From a virus: DNA of 64,000 nt. Below the pieces are notes generated by a model. That model worked only from the letters and a program-made list of their open reading frames with translations, did not search any database and was not told where the DNA came from. Every line of letters begins with the position of its first letter. Positions within the stretch are counted from its first letter, which is position 1. This document shows positions 38,101 through 47,700 of this stretch, piece by piece. Made by a program: the position numbers and the translations under genes. The stretch is from positions 1 to 64,000 of the IMG/VR virus record IMGVR_UViG_3300008267_000038. One strand, given 5' to 3'.

Positions 38101-38725
38101 CCGATCCAAGTTTGACACCCGCCCCACGGAACATCTTGGACAAAGGCTTTGCCAGCATATTGCCCGCGTGGGCAGCGGCACCCGCCATGTCCTTGCTCAT
38201 GGCCGACGAGAACATCTCGGCCATGTCGGCACCAGCATCCGAGATGTCACCCTTGTTGAACCCAATGGCGAAGTTGGCCTCAAAATCTTTTTTGGCCCCC
38301 GTCTGCCACTCCTCCAACTTTTTCTGGGCTGTCTCGGCCAAGTCGCCGTACTTGTCCATCAACTCCTTGAGGTCCTCAACCTCTTGTCGAAGTGCCTCGG
38401 CCTTGGCGTCGTCAGCCCCCGCTTTGGCGGCTGACAATGCCTCGTTTTTCTTGGCGAGTTCGTCCAAGACCTTGTTGTACTGCCCCTGCCGGTCGCGGAG
38501 TTCCTGTTGGAGTTTGTTGTCCTGCTCCAGCGCCTTGCTACGCTGCTCATAGTAGGACTTGCTGGACTGCCAGAGTTTGCGGTGGGACTTCTTGTTGATC
38601 TCATTCATGGCCTTCTGGTCGCGCTCGAAGGCCCGCTTGTAGTCCTTGAACTTCGCTATCGCCTCGTCGGTGGTCAGCCCGAGGTTGAGTTCAATGCGTT
38701 CTTGGCTGGTAAGTTCTTTCGCCAC
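35114..38725 (-). CDS. Tail tape measure protein
   Basis: 1,203 residues starting at GTG 38725, which shares one nt with the TAG of the preceding gene (TAGTG) and has GGAGG 5 nt upstream; the upstream TTG in frame has no better site. The N-terminal 170 residues are coiled coil, then a hydrophobic Gly/Ala-rich segment (about 200-275; GGLLKGLGPLIGVIGRLVPL) and long helical stretches with many Lys/Glu. Size, helicity, central hydrophobic patch and position after the chaperone-type genes are diagnostic. By the rule of about 1.5 Angstrom per residue it predicts a tail near 180 nm; no measurement is available. Confidence 0.88.
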   Translation of the reverse strand: MAKELTSQERIELNLGLTTDEAIAKFKDYKRAFERDQKAMNEINKKSHRKLWQSSKSYYEQRSKALEQDNKLQQELRDRQGQYNKVLDELAKKNEALSAAKAGADDAKAEALRQEVEDLKELMDKYGDLAETAQKKLEEWQTGAKKDFEANFAIGFNKGDISDAGADMAEMFSSAMSKDMAGAAAHAGNMLAKPLSKMFRGAGVKLGSVGDKIASKGAGGGAFGMIAKSVGGLLKGLGPLIGVIGRLVPLINTFSGGVMAVVKLFLDAEAGAKEFQKGLLSTASTMHYLPRNMDDSGRASKELGQTLKGVRDAAFSLSNVEWGLNKDDYAATMNELTSAGMRLDQFKDEAEGAYKSVGTLGQGARADAKTGAEAVEDLTTRTVHLAAAYSRNMGVSMQEVSALMGEMKGQMGMPLEAIETAFGKIALEARDSGIAANTFFNIIRGMSADMSLFNNRMETAGKVLAKLTKVMDPRRAQQFLQSISQFFKGQSLQDRLKSVLIAGTGGTKSRLQEDINVKLSGLATDLAAKGLDGDKLREAVRGGVKGLGEYLAQNGEKLSGAEREAIIDAARQQEKVSRGDAVSLASALKDASPVAAYEQLQAMSRKMFNGKRIEQLSGAQLLAAEQALNLNDEQIDQFAKFRVGLDLAKAEIAKRVQEGMATDEDKALLKNLGIELKEGNEKAAAEALRSKDGVSVFKKMGFSAQKALTETEKQTDYAKETSGYQSSMMDKMQALMDWLFNTFYNAIMGIWDSITSIWGVSRDSFRVAEEMRKINSETVNKALGAAGGKDLDAMKHKLMEGKDSFGEKLYKTSQERDARIEKLTKAIAATSDETAKKKMEAERSILEEAKKKQAAAVDQAGGVNATVASQKGLQTWGGAVGNIARKAQQIFEEGNKGGKTKTIAEAQAEAKQGVSSTDAAAFDAALMNSKLWSLDPKTLAGIVPAIEEQMDARKQTEAIRAAQEAVDQRGANEAAKVQTAHQTTPGSIYVHDIHTEPLLADIAKALGASSDSMDSPELGEAELGNSLAEEQVEEQLATKATLADIYNVLKIKGIKINQSFLENNIKKVITEGSQEAMEAALFEFALLTNRDVAEDALATSLTRGGNVTGSGLMRGLFEASSSDIQRGAGGGYASRKADRDEAAAEAALRAAEPDPEPPAASAGMGGGGVLYVDLSPSFSEMFALRVKAAMDGTRVKVRKAGED

Positions 38726-39957
38726 TACGGCCTCCAAGGCTTCCCTGCATTACGCTGGGACCTTAGAGAAAAAGCGCCGTCGGTTGGCTGGTCCGACGTA
38801 GGGAGAGGGTCATCCATCAGCCCCCACTTGGTCATCACAGGATCGAGGTTCTCGTCAAGGAAGCCCGACTTTTCGAGCGCCTCGGCCGCCCGACGCTGTT
38901 GCTCGACAACGAGCTTACGCACTTGGTCAGGGGAAAGGCCGGTGAGGTTCGTGGCCCCCACAACGTCCTTATCCCCCATCTGCTGCTGCCGTTCCTTGAC
39001 GAGCGACTGCAACTGCTCGGCCCGATGCCGAGTGTTGTTGCGGATGCCCTGCTCGTACTCTTGGACGACGTTATCGTGCCAATCCTTCTCACCCTTGAGG
39101 GACCGCTCGACCTGCGAGGCCAACTCCTCAACGGTGTTGGCGACGATGACCACCTGTGCGCCGTCGTACCGCTTGTTGGTGTCCAATGACTCCCCAAAGA
39201 GAACGTGCCTTAGCAGCAGGTCCTTCCGAGTCCAGCGTTCCTCCCGCTCTTTCTTGCGACGGTTGGCGTCACGGTTGTAGACCTTCTGGATACCCTTGCC
39301 TGCAAAGCACCCCCCGATAAACTTGGCGTTCTCCCAATCGGAGTCCTGGTGGTGCCGGATGTCCTCGTAGTGGTTGATGGCTCGCCACGAGAGTTGGGCA
39401 TAGGACAACCCCAGACGCTCTGTGCCTTCGATGCCTGTCAGGGCAGGGGTTGATAGGTCCAGCCCCTGGGTCTGCGCCCATCTCCACCGAGAGTAGGGTT
39501 CGGTTGCGTAAGCCTCGACCAATATGGTCGCCTGCGTGGCCTTCCTGTTGAGTTCCGAAAGTTGTCGGATGAGTTTTACACGGGCCGCGTTCGGCAACTC
39601 TCGGAACGTATCAGCCAACACAGAGATGGTTCGGCCCCGCTCGGACAAGACGTTCTGGCCGTCCACAAACAAGACCATGTGGGCGAGGAACACGTCCCAG
39701 AACCGAGGGGGTATGGAAGCCTTGTCCCAAGCACCCGTCATGAGCCGGATGACGTCGAGTTCGTGGTGGTTCAAGGACTTGAACACGAACAGGATGCCAT
39801 TGATGTCGGCGTGGGCCGTCAGAAACCCCCGCGTCACCATCTCGATGGTCGCCTCATAGACCTCGGGATTGACCTCGGGTTCCTGTGGTGCCTTTATGAG
39901 ACTTTCGGAGTCCTCATCGGACGGCTCAAGGCCGTCGTCATCCAACTCATCGGCCAT
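38725..39957 (-). CDS. Tail-assembly chaperone-type protein (second of pair)
   Basis: 410 residues between the first chaperone-type gene and the tape measure gene, with a 7-nt gap to the first. Acidic N-terminus (MADELDDDGLEPSDEDSES), then helical, ending in a basic/polar tail. Contains CFAGKGIQKVYN in the middle. In many myoviruses a pair of ORFs precedes the tape measure and may be linked by frameshifting; here the two are plainly separate, with a stop and a new start. Chaperone role is inferred from position and acid-rich character. No domain recognised. Confidence 0.55.
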   Translation of the reverse strand: MADELDDDGLEPSDEDSESLIKAPQEPEVNPEVYEATIEMVTRGFLTAHADINGILFVFKSLNHHELDVIRLMTGAWDKASIPPRFWDVFLAHMVLFVDGQNVLSERGRTISVLADTFRELPNAARVKLIRQLSELNRKATQATILVEAYATEPYSRWRWAQTQGLDLSTPALTGIEGTERLGLSYAQLSWRAINHYEDIRHHQDSDWENAKFIGGCFAGKGIQKVYNRDANRRKKEREERWTRKDLLLRHVLFGESLDTNKRYDGAQVVIVANTVEELASQVERSLKGEKDWHDNVVQEYEQGIRNNTRHRAEQLQSLVKERQQQMGDKDVVGATNLTGLSPDQVRKLVVEQQRRAAEALEKSGFLDENLDPVMTKWGLMDDPLPTSDQPTDGAFSLRSQRNAGKPWRP

Positions 39958-39964
39958 CGGTTAC

Positions 39965-41017
39965 TCACAGGGTAGGAGGCCGGAATCGAGGGTTGATGCC
40001 TCCCACGGGAGGTGTGTCGATGATGGCCTTGGCAGCATCGGGGTCCAACCGAGTCCCCGACCCCAGACGGACTTCCGGCATCTGGGTCTGAGGCTGTAGG
40101 TTGGTGGCTTGAAAGGGCACACCTTCGAGGGTGCCCATCTCCCCCTCAATCGCCGCCAGTTCTGCCGACCGCCCCAAAGGGGCTGCATGGGGGGCCGAGA
40201 CAGGCTGCACGGGGGGCGCTGCGACGGGCTGGGGAGCGGCCACCACGGGGTTCGGGGCTTGATTGAGCGGGGTACGCTCACGGAGCAACTGAGCGATCCT
40301 CTCCGCAGACGGAGGAGACGACGGCGATGTTGCCTTGGGGGGTGCCTCTTGGACAGGGGGCGGGGCTGCCACGGGGGGCTGCTCGGGCTGTAGATCGTCC
40401 TCGGACAACTTTGACAGCTTGCTCTGGGCAGCCTCGAACTCATCGACGGTCGAACGCCGCACAAGCCCGTGATCTCGGAGGACGCCCTCCAAAATCTTTT
40501 CGGGCACCTCGGCCTCGATCTCTTTGAGTTCCGCGATGAGTCGGCGGTACTGGTCCTCGGGCGTCTCATCGACGCTCTTGAACGTCACCCCCTCCTGCGC
40601 CCGCTTCTCACCCGCCTCAATGGCGTCGGCAACCTTGCGGTAACAGATGTAGAGGGTTTCCCGCGACCACGAGGCGAGCAGGTTCTTTTGGAGCCAACTG
40701 TGCAGTTCGACCTTGATGGTGCGGGTCTGGTTGGGTCGCTTGGGGTCCTGCTCCTCATCCTCGATGTACTTGGTGTCTCGGAAATCGACGCCGTTGATCT
40801 CGCAGATGGCTCGGCTCACATGACCCATCTGCCATGCGTTCAGATACTCGACGTCGGACAGCCCTTGGCAGTCCTTGTAGATGCCATCGTACTGATCGGA
40901 CCGCAGGTTGCGGACGATCACCGATACACCATCAACGACGAAAGGCTCCTCCACAAGGCCGATGTCTCGGGCCTGCGAAAGAGCCTGCGTCAAATTACGC
41001 GCACTTAGGGTTCCCAT
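39965..41017 (-). CDS. Tail-assembly chaperone-type protein (first of pair)
   Basis: 350 residues from ATG 41017 (MGTLSARNLTQAL), with GGGAG 7 nt upstream; the TTG at 41023 has no suitable site. The first 200 residues are mixed helix (ERVDG-like surface, EFEAAQSKLSKLSEDDL); then a proline/alanine-rich linker (about 215-280) and a C-terminal segment ending LRPPTL-like. Located directly after the tail tube and before the second chaperone-type gene and tape measure. The N-terminal half resembles tail-chaperone proteins in size and position. Preceded by a structured 138-nt gap. Confidence 0.55.
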   Translation of the reverse strand: MGTLSARNLTQALSQARDIGLVEEPFVVDGVSVIVRNLRSDQYDGIYKDCQGLSDVEYLNAWQMGHVSRAICEINGVDFRDTKYIEDEEQDPKRPNQTRTIKVELHSWLQKNLLASWSRETLYICYRKVADAIEAGEKRAQEGVTFKSVDETPEDQYRRLIAELKEIEAEVPEKILEGVLRDHGLVRRSTVDEFEAAQSKLSKLSEDDLQPEQPPVAAPPPVQEAPPKATSPSSPPSAERIAQLLRERTPLNQAPNPVVAAPQPVAAPPVQPVSAPHAAPLGRSAELAAIEGEMGTLEGVPFQATNLQPQTQMPEVRLGSGTRLDPDAAKAIIDTPPVGGINPRFRPPTL

Positions 41018-41043
41018 TCTCAATCTCCCGTGCAGGATTGAAA

Positions 41044-41148
41044 ACGGCTTGGTGCAGCGTATCTAGGTGTTCATCTGGGTGTGGGCCGCGCAGTCATTAC
41101 AACTGATACCCATTTGTTTTCATCTGATACGGTCCGCATCCAAGCCGT
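41044..41148 (-). promoter_or_regulatory. Long paired RNA element between tail tube and chaperone gene
   Basis: In the 138-nt gap, ACGGCTTGG (41044-41052) is the exact complement of CCAAGCCGT (41140-41148), and inside it CGTATC (41058-41063) pairs with GATACG (41126-41131). The two helices could stack across small internal loops and form one long stem. The transcript also has direct repeats GTATCAG and AGATGAA, and a T6 run directly after the tube stop codon. It could be an attenuator, processing site or mRNA-stabilising element. Confidence 0.5.
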
Positions 41149-41155
41149 CAAAAAA

Positions 41156-41863
41156 CTAGGCCACAGCGCCAATCGTCGTATTAGCAGAGGCACTACCAGA
41201 GAACCGTAGCGAGGACCCAGCACCAGCCGCCCCACCCGAACCAGGGCTCGGAGCCAAGCCGGTGTCGATGTACTCACCGTACTGCGAAACACCGTCGATG
41301 ATGTCGGACACCGTGACGCTGGAGTTCTCGGCCACCATCGCGGAGTCTGCGGCGAACGAGGCGTTGTAGGAGTTCATCCAGCAACCCTCGTAGAAGGTCA
41401 ACAGGCACTTCACGGGACCGATGGACCCCGACGTACCCGGCACCACCTTGGTGCCAGTACCAGAGTTCGGCTCCTTGGAGGCGATCTCGCTGAACACGAG
41501 TTCCTGCTTGATGTCGAAGGGCCAGCGGTGGTGCTTGAGTGAACGAACCAGACCGTCGATGCCGCCCTTGTATCCGAACAACTGGAACAGGTTGGCGGTA
41601 TAGAGCAGGGTCTTGTTGATGGTGAGCGTCATCGGCTCGGTGACGCTTGGCACCAACTCAGCGACCTGGTCGCCGTAACCCACACCACGGTAGGCGTCGA
41701 TGGTCCGCGACTCGTCGAAGCCGAACTCGCTGACCGCCCCAAGCTGCTGGAACGACTTTGCCCCGACAGAGTAGCCATAGACCTTGTTCTTCTGGCTGAC
41801 AGCGGCCCGAGTGTTGGGCGCGGTTCCCTTGCGATAAACGTAGGTGTCTTTACTGACAGGCAT
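41156..41863 (-). CDS. Tail tube protein
   Basis: 235 residues from ATG 41863 with AGGAGG-like purines upstream. Contains VPSVTEPMTLTINKTLLYTA and a C-terminal Ser/Gly/Ala-rich tail (GSGGAAGAGSSLRFSGS). The N-terminal two thirds are the mixed beta sheet expected for a contractile tail tube, and the gene lies upstream of the chaperone-type and tape measure genes. The sheath gene is 7 kb away, which is unusual because sheath and tube are normally adjacent; the helicase island separates them. Confidence comes from size, order and beta pattern. Confidence 0.7.
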   Translation of the reverse strand: MPVSKDTYVYRKGTAPNTRAAVSQKNKVYGYSVGAKSFQQLGAVSEFGFDESRTIDAYRGVGYGDQVAELVPSVTEPMTLTINKTLLYTANLFQLFGYKGGIDGLVRSLKHHRWPFDIKQELVFSEIASKEPNSGTGTKVVPGTSGSIGPVKCLLTFYEGCWMNSYNASFAADSAMVAENSSVTVSDIIDGVSQYGEYIDTGLAPSPGSGGAAGAGSSLRFSGSASANTTIGAVA

Positions 41864-41891
41864 CGTAGGACCTCCTCGGGGGTCAGATTAC

Positions 41892-42743
41892 TTAGCGAGC
41901 CGCCGCGAACAGACCGTGGATACGGTCTGCACGGCGGGCCAGCTTGGTGAGGTCATTACCAACCCAAGCCTCGGCCATGTCGGCGTTCGATAGAATCTCG
42001 TGGACGTCCGAAGCCACGCGGTGCAGGTCAGCCTGCGCCTGCGAGGCGTTGAAACGGCGACCGGCCTGCAAGAGAGCGTCGATCTTGTCGCTGGCCTCCG
42101 CAACCTTGGTAAGGATCGTCTCTGCAACCTTGGTGTTGTGGTTCAGAGCGGCAGCCGACTTGCCCATCGGGTGGGTCACGTCGGCGGGCGGCGTCCACGC
42201 GCCCGGGTCCTCCATCGTGTCAACCGTCGGCTCACCCAGACCGTAGAACGCCTTGTTTTTCGACTGATCGCCAAAGTCAGGGAGGCTGACGGCAGCCTGC
42301 CGCAGATTACGGACGAGGGCGGTAGTCACCTCGGAGCCACTCGCAACCCGCGAGTTCATCTCACGGATGGTGTTCTCAAGGTGCGCGATGCGGGTATCAA
42401 GAAACTGCTGGGGGGTCATGTGAGTGCCTTTCTCGCTCGTCAAAGGAGCCTGCCTCTGCGAGGGGATAAGAGGACTAACGCGGGCCGACTTGCGGAGGGG
42501 TTTGGGGGCCAAGAACTGAAACAACTCGTCAACGTCGAGGGCCACCATAGCTTGGCCGGTACGGTTGAACTCCTCAATCGCCCGACGCTTCATGATACGG
42601 TCGGGGACCAAAGACGCCACCAGCTTGAGAACCGAGACAGTACCAAGGATGTACTTGACCCCATCGGGCAAGCACACGAAGTCCCTTGCTCCATCCGTCT
42701 CTAGGGTGACCGACGTAAGTTTGCCCACGTTATTGGAGGTCAA
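41892..42743 (-). CDS. Unknown protein of the helicase island, helical C-terminus
   Basis: 283 residues overlapping the upstream gene by 14 nt. The first 110 residues include RAIEEFNRTGQAMVALDVDELFQFLAP and a basic linker; the rest is helical (IAHLENTIREMNSR, QADLHRVASDVHEIL). An internal ATG at about residue 108 (MTPQQFLDTRI) has GAAAGG upstream and could start a shorter protein of about 175 residues in the same frame. No domain recognised. It is last before the tail tube and could be a structural or assembly factor. Confidence 0.55.
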   Translation of the reverse strand: MTSNNVGKLTSVTLETDGARDFVCLPDGVKYILGTVSVLKLVASLVPDRIMKRRAIEEFNRTGQAMVALDVDELFQFLAPKPLRKSARVSPLIPSQRQAPLTSEKGTHMTPQQFLDTRIAHLENTIREMNSRVASGSEVTTALVRNLRQAAVSLPDFGDQSKNKAFYGLGEPTVDTMEDPGAWTPPADVTHPMGKSAAALNHNTKVAETILTKVAEASDKIDALLQAGRRFNASQAQADLHRVASDVHEILSNADMAEAWVGNDLTKLARRADRIHGLFAAAR

Positions 42744-43602
42744 ACAAAGGAATCCTCACTCGCATGAGAGTGCGGACCACCTCGGTGGCAAGGATGAGTG
42801 TTCCGTCGGGAGGACTCCACAACCAATCCCCCTCCACCGCCCACGCGGGGATGCCCCCCAACAGTACCTCGGCCTCGTTCAACAGCAAGGCGGCCCGCTC
42901 GATGTCGAAAGGGATGAAGGCGCTCTTGCGTGCCACAAGGGCTGGCAACAGGGAGCCTCGACGCCCTCCGAACAGGACCCCCTGATAGTACCCCTGCCGA
43001 TACAACTCGAACCACGCCTCGGGCAGGCTGCCCGTCGTCTCCGCAACCACAAAACCCCCACTGGCTTGATCGAGGATGGTGGGGGCAGGGAAAGGCGCTC
43101 CCAAGGAAGGCAGGGTCCCATCCCAAAGGTACGCTCGGACCCACGAGATCGCGGTCGGCAGGCGAGCGTTCACCTTCTCGGGCGTCAGGTCATCAGGGAA
43201 GTACCCTCGGATGAGCCTTATGAACTGCCCCACCTCGGGGGCCAGATGGCCGATGAAGGGGTACCCTCGACGGTGCATGAGGTCCACGCCCGACACAAAA
43301 GCCGCCGTACTCGGCAGTACCAAGAGGTCCCTGTGCAGGAACAGCGTGGCTGCCACCAGCACGTCCACGTCACGGGTACGGTTGAACACGAAGGCGCTTG
43401 GGGATGGACGCCCCATCGACAGGTCCTCAAAGAGAGCCGTCAGGGCACCTGGGAACGCTGGGCCAAACCCTTGCCCGTGATGCTCGTAGCACCACAGGAC
43501 GGGGCTGGCGACCTGTTCGATGCTGGCCCCCGTCTCGAACGTCAAAGCCTTCTCGACAATCGGAGGAGCCTTCTCGTCGTAATAGACCTTGAGTTCCAGC
43601 AT
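42730..43602 (-). CDS. Unknown 290-aa protein in helicase island
   Basis: 290 residues of mixed alpha/beta character. Conserved-looking motifs include SAFVFNRTRDVDVLVAATLF, a VDLMHRRGYPFIGH segment, and GVLFGGRRGSLLPALVARKSA. The RTRDVDV and DLMHR pieces could be acidic/His catalytic or nucleic-acid contacts, but I cannot assign a family. The gene overlaps its neighbour downstream by 14 nt and lies between an HTH-like gene and the tube. Placement inside a cluster with a helicase hints at a non-structural role. Confidence 0.45.
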   Translation of the reverse strand: MLELKVYYDEKAPPIVEKALTFETGASIEQVASPVLWCYEHHGQGFGPAFPGALTALFEDLSMGRPSPSAFVFNRTRDVDVLVAATLFLHRDLLVLPSTAAFVSGVDLMHRRGYPFIGHLAPEVGQFIRLIRGYFPDDLTPEKVNARLPTAISWVRAYLWDGTLPSLGAPFPAPTILDQASGGFVVAETTGSLPEAWFELYRQGYYQGVLFGGRRGSLLPALVARKSAFIPFDIERAALLLNEAEVLLGGIPAWAVEGDWLWSPPDGTLILATEVVRTLMRVRIPLFDLQ

Positions 43603-43625
43603 GGCAGAGTCTTACCCCACCCTGC

Positions 43626-44117
43626 CTAGCAGGGGCAATCGGGAAGGTACTGCTGCATACTCTGCCGTGGGATGTCGGGATAGACCCTGACCCGTCGGGC
43701 GCGGAAGTCGAGATCGGGCAGCGTGGGGTACGGGCAGAACTCACGCCCGTCCTTCGCGCAAACGTAGTCCGCAAACAGATACCAGATGTTGGTGGGGACC
43801 GGCTCACTACCGGCCTCCCACGCCACCACGGTTGCCTCTGGGACCCCCACGAAGGTTCCCGCCTGCGCGGTAGAGAACTCAATGGCGTGCCGCATGAACT
43901 CGAAGGTCGGCCCCGACACCAAGCCCATGTGGGCAAGGGTCGAGGCCGCACGACGGTAAGCCGCCAAGGTGGCAACGGTCGAGAAAATGGGACCAGCCGA
44001 AGTCAGCCGCGCCTCAAGGGCTGCGACAAAGATGATGCCCGTCCTGCCGACGGGCATCTCGAAGTCCACCAGAACGTACTCGACTTCTTCGGCGGTTGGC
44101 CCGCATGGAGTGGTCAT
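43626..44117 (-). CDS. HTH (XRE-like) domain protein in the tail cluster
   Basis: 163 residues. Residues 80-125 read as a helix-turn-helix of the Cro/C1 or MerR-mixed type: IEFSTAQAGTFVGVPEATV followed by VAWEAGSEPVPTNIWYLFA, matching the typical second helix, GV turn, recognition helix TVxxWExG pattern. Two short cysteine-containing stretches (CAKDGREFC and PDCPC at the C-terminus) occur near the end. It overlaps the upstream gene by 4 nt. A DNA-binding regulator embedded in late structural genes is unusual; it could regulate late genes or the two antisense genes. Confidence 0.6.
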   Translation of the reverse strand: MTTPCGPTAEEVEYVLVDFEMPVGRTGIIFVAALEARLTSAGPIFSTVATLAAYRRAASTLAHMGLVSGPTFEFMRHAIEFSTAQAGTFVGVPEATVVAWEAGSEPVPTNIWYLFADYVCAKDGREFCPYPTLPDLDFRARRVRVYPDIPRQSMQQYLPDCPC

Positions 44118-44731
44118 CGAGCGAAGATGGCGTACTCTTTCTCAGCCCACGCCAGTTGCTTGGGGGAGAGAAGGGCGTTCGGCCCCCGCATCCGTTGCAG
44201 CATATCGGCAAAGATGCCCGAGTTACGGCTGCGCGACACGGCGAGGGCTTGCAGCATCGCCACCTGCCGGTCATGCTCCGACTTGGCCTCCTGCGGACGC
44301 TCCTGACGGAACCGCTCCTGCTCCTCACGGACGGTGCCCTTGGCCCGCGCCTCCTCACGCTCCTTGGTGAGGTCCTCGAACTTCTCGATGGCGTCCTCGA
44401 TACGCTTGCGGAGGTTATCCCGCCAGTTCTCGACGCGGTGGACGCGCTGCTCACGGCCAGCGAAAGGCCGCTTGGACTTGGTGTTCATGAGGGTGACTCG
44501 CATGGAGTCCTCCCCCTCACCTCGGGCGGCTTGCCCTGTGAACACCGAGGTCTGGACCTGGATGACGTTCGTGGGGTCCTCCGCGTCAGGGGTGAGGATG
44601 TAGATGACCTCACCCCAACTCGACTTCTCGACACGGGGCTTCGTCGCACGGAAGGCTCGCCGGATCAGTTGGTCGATTTCCGGCAGCGTCACCGTGACGG
44701 CATGAGCGGCTTGGCGGTCCAGATACTTCAT
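44114..44731 (-). CDS. Unknown basic coiled-coil protein next to helicase
   Basis: 205 residues, highly charged. The N-terminus contains YLDRQAAHAVTVTLPEIDQLIRRAF, then a basic region and a helix around residues 105-165 (ENWRDNLRKRIEDAIEKFEDL, KEREEARAKGTVREEQERF). Overlaps the helicase gene by 4 nt and the HTH-like gene by 4 nt, so the three are translationally coupled. It could bind nucleic acid or the helicase, but no domain is recognised. Confidence 0.5.
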   Translation of the reverse strand: MKYLDRQAAHAVTVTLPEIDQLIRRAFRATKPRVEKSSWGEVIYILTPDAEDPTNVIQVQTSVFTGQAARGEGEDSMRVTLMNTKSKRPFAGREQRVHRVENWRDNLRKRIEDAIEKFEDLTKEREEARAKGTVREEQERFRQERPQEAKSEHDRQVAMLQALAVSRSRNSGIFADMLQRMRGPNALLSPKQLAWAEKEYAIFAR

Positions 44732-47700
44732 AGCGGCCTCCTATCGTAGCCATACGCGCCGGAACCGACGAGGGGGAGCGAGGCGGCGGTCTTTTGGGTG
44801 AAGTCGGTCAGGCCCGCGACCGCCTCATCGACATCCACGGGTTCCTCTGCGCCCAGATCAATCGGGTCCTGTGCCGACATGGGGACCACAGCGCCAGGGG
44901 TAAGCGTCTCGGGCTTCGGCACGTTCTGGCCCATGCGTAGGCCAGCCTCACCAATGAACGGGCTGACCCCTCTGGGGCACATGACCGTCATGGTCTGCTT
45001 GGCGCGAGTGAGGCCCACATAGCCCAGCCGACGCTCCGACTCCATCTCCTGCTCGGGCGTCATCAGAGATTCCTCGGGGACCTCGTTGACAGCCAGCTTC
45101 TTCGACTTGGCAACACGAGGGAACACTCCCTTGGGCATCAGCAGCGTAACGTCCTCCCACTCCGCACCCTTCGTGGAGTGGACGGTGCCCAGATAGACAC
45201 CCGGAGGCGGCTTACGGTTGGAAAGCGGGACCCCCTCGCTGATCTGCTTCTTCTCCCACTCGTCGGGGTCGATGCGGAGTTCCTCGGCACGCTCGGCCAA
45301 GTTGTTGAACCGCCCGTAGAACTGCTTGGGGTCGCTGGGGTTGTACTCGGGGTCGAGATCGTTCGGCTCCATCATGAGTTTCACGAACTCAAGCGCCCCT
45401 AGCTTGGGCTTCTCGGAATCGTCGAGTTCGGCGTCCGTCTCGGATGCTTCCTGCTCGACCTTTGCGGAGATGCGGGCTTCCGTGGACTCACGGAAGGTGA
45501 CAACCTTCTCCTGCCACTCTCTGGAGCCAGGGGGCGGGGGCGTCTTTTCCAGAATAGGCAGCGCCAACACCGCCTCGAACAGGTCCTTGGTCTTGAAGCT
45601 GGGGTCTTGGAGGAAGTCGCGGATTTGCGAGATGCCTTCCAAGAGGCCGTCGGCCGCCTGAGTGTTCTTTCTGGCAGCAAACGGGTGGACACCCAAGTGG
45701 GTAAAGAACCCCTCTAGGAACTTCGGGTTGCGATACGCCTCGTCAACGGGGTCAAACTCGGAGAGTTTTCGCCCTTCCTGCTTGCAGTAGGCAGCAAACG
45801 CCTGCTTGGTGTTACGCTGCGTGAGTTTCTTGTTCTCGTCCTTGTCGTCGGAGAACTTCGGCTTGAAAAGACCAGCCGAGACGAGCGTTTGAGCAAATGC
45901 GTCTTGGGCCTGCATGGGGCTTTCGGCCACCGCCGCCGTAGCGAACGCCTTGAAGGACTCGGTTTCGGGAACCGAGAACACAGCCGTGCCCTTCTTCTGG
46001 ACAAACGGGATGCCGAGGGTCGCACAGACCTGCTGATAGACGGCCAACTCGCCGTTGGTACGAGCGAGAACGGCGTGGTCCGACAGGGGCTTACCCTCGT
46101 TGCGGACCGACAGGATTTTCTTGCCGAACTCTGCCGCCGCAACGGCCTCGTCGGCAGGGTCCTTCACGATGAGGTCAGCCTCACCACGCGCACGGTCGGG
46201 GCGGGCCTTGGCCTCCATCGGGATTTGGTTCTGGTTGTTGGCGATCAGCTTGTTGGCCGCATCGACAAACTCGGGGGCGCAGCGGTAGTTGGTGGTGATC
46301 TGACGATCCTTGAACCCCTGCTTGTCGAGGGCGATGAACGCCTCGGGGTCCGCACCACGGAACTGGTAGATGCTCTGCTTGTCGTCACCCACCATCCAGA
46401 ACGACTTTTTGGGATCGTCCGTCGAAATATGCTCAGTCATGAGTTGCAGCACCTCAGACTGTAGGGGGTTCAAGTCCTGGCACTCATCCACCATGATGTG
46501 GTCGATGTTGGCCTGCACGGACTTGCGAGCCGTAGGGTTGTCACGGATGACGTCGCGGAAAACCGACAGCATATCGTTGAAGTCACCGATGCGCGGCTTG
46601 CCTGCCCTGTAGAAGCCCACAAACTTTGAGGCAGCCTTCGAGGGACCCATCGGCTTGTCGGGGCACAGGTTGGGCTGCCAGCCAGGCCCAAGTGAACCCT
46701 TTAGACCTTCGTATAGTTCGTAGAACTTGATCGCTTGCTTGGCCTCGATGGAGCCTTGCTCGGAAGCCCACGCCTGGGCCTCATCAAAACTCATCCCCTG
46801 CCCTTGGAAGATGTTGAGGTACGCCATCATGCGGCCCGACTTGGGCGGCATCTTCCAGAGTTCATCGGGGGGAAGTTCCCGCTCCTCCCCGTCCTTGTCG
46901 CCAGGGGGATCGCGGTCGATGTGGTCAAAGCACTCTTTCCAGATGTCCTTGGCGGCCTTGAAAAGGGCCGACGCACTTACCGCACCGCCCTTATCCCCCA
47001 CCTTGGCAAACACGTCCCGCTGCGCGGGGGTGCCATACAGAGAGATGTACTTCAAGAAGGTCGAGTGCATGGTGCCGACCTGCACACCGTTCGACTTCGG
47101 ACTCTTTGTGGTCGATACCCTATCAGGGCCGATCTTCGCGGCCATCTTGACGGCCAACTCGTCGGCGGCCTTCTTGTTGAAGGACATCGCCATCATACGG
47201 CTCGGCTGTGCCCCATTCTCGATGAGGTACTGGACACGGGCCAACAGTGTCGTGCTTTTACCCGAACCTGCACCGGCCGACACACGGACCTTGCCTCCCG
47301 TCATGGCCGCCGCACGCTGCTCAGGATCGAGGGTGCGGAGGGCAGGCGGGACGTTCTTGGGGTCATCGGGGTTGGCGGCGATTGCCGTGGCCGCCGCCGT
47401 CGCCACACCAATGACCTCGGACTTCGTGAGGGTACGATCCTCCTCACCAGACTTCTCAAGCGCCTTACGGGCCGCCTCGGTGGCGTCCGTCTCAACCTTG
47501 GCGAGAGTGGCAACCTGCTGGTCACGCTGACCCACACTCTGGTCAGAGCCAGGCACGCCACCCTGCTGGACCTTACTGTTGAGAACGCTGTCGGTGGCGT
47601 CCGCAACACCACGGGTGGCCTCTTGGACGGCACTCACGGTCGCCGTCCCAGGCGTCACAACAACTTCCGAGGCAAAGTCGATCCACCGCTCCAGCATCTT

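Noticed and set aside
38725-41017. Programmed frameshift between chaperone-type genes
   Set aside because: The two ORFs are separated by a stop, 7 nt and a new start; no overlapping region or slippery heptamer was found.
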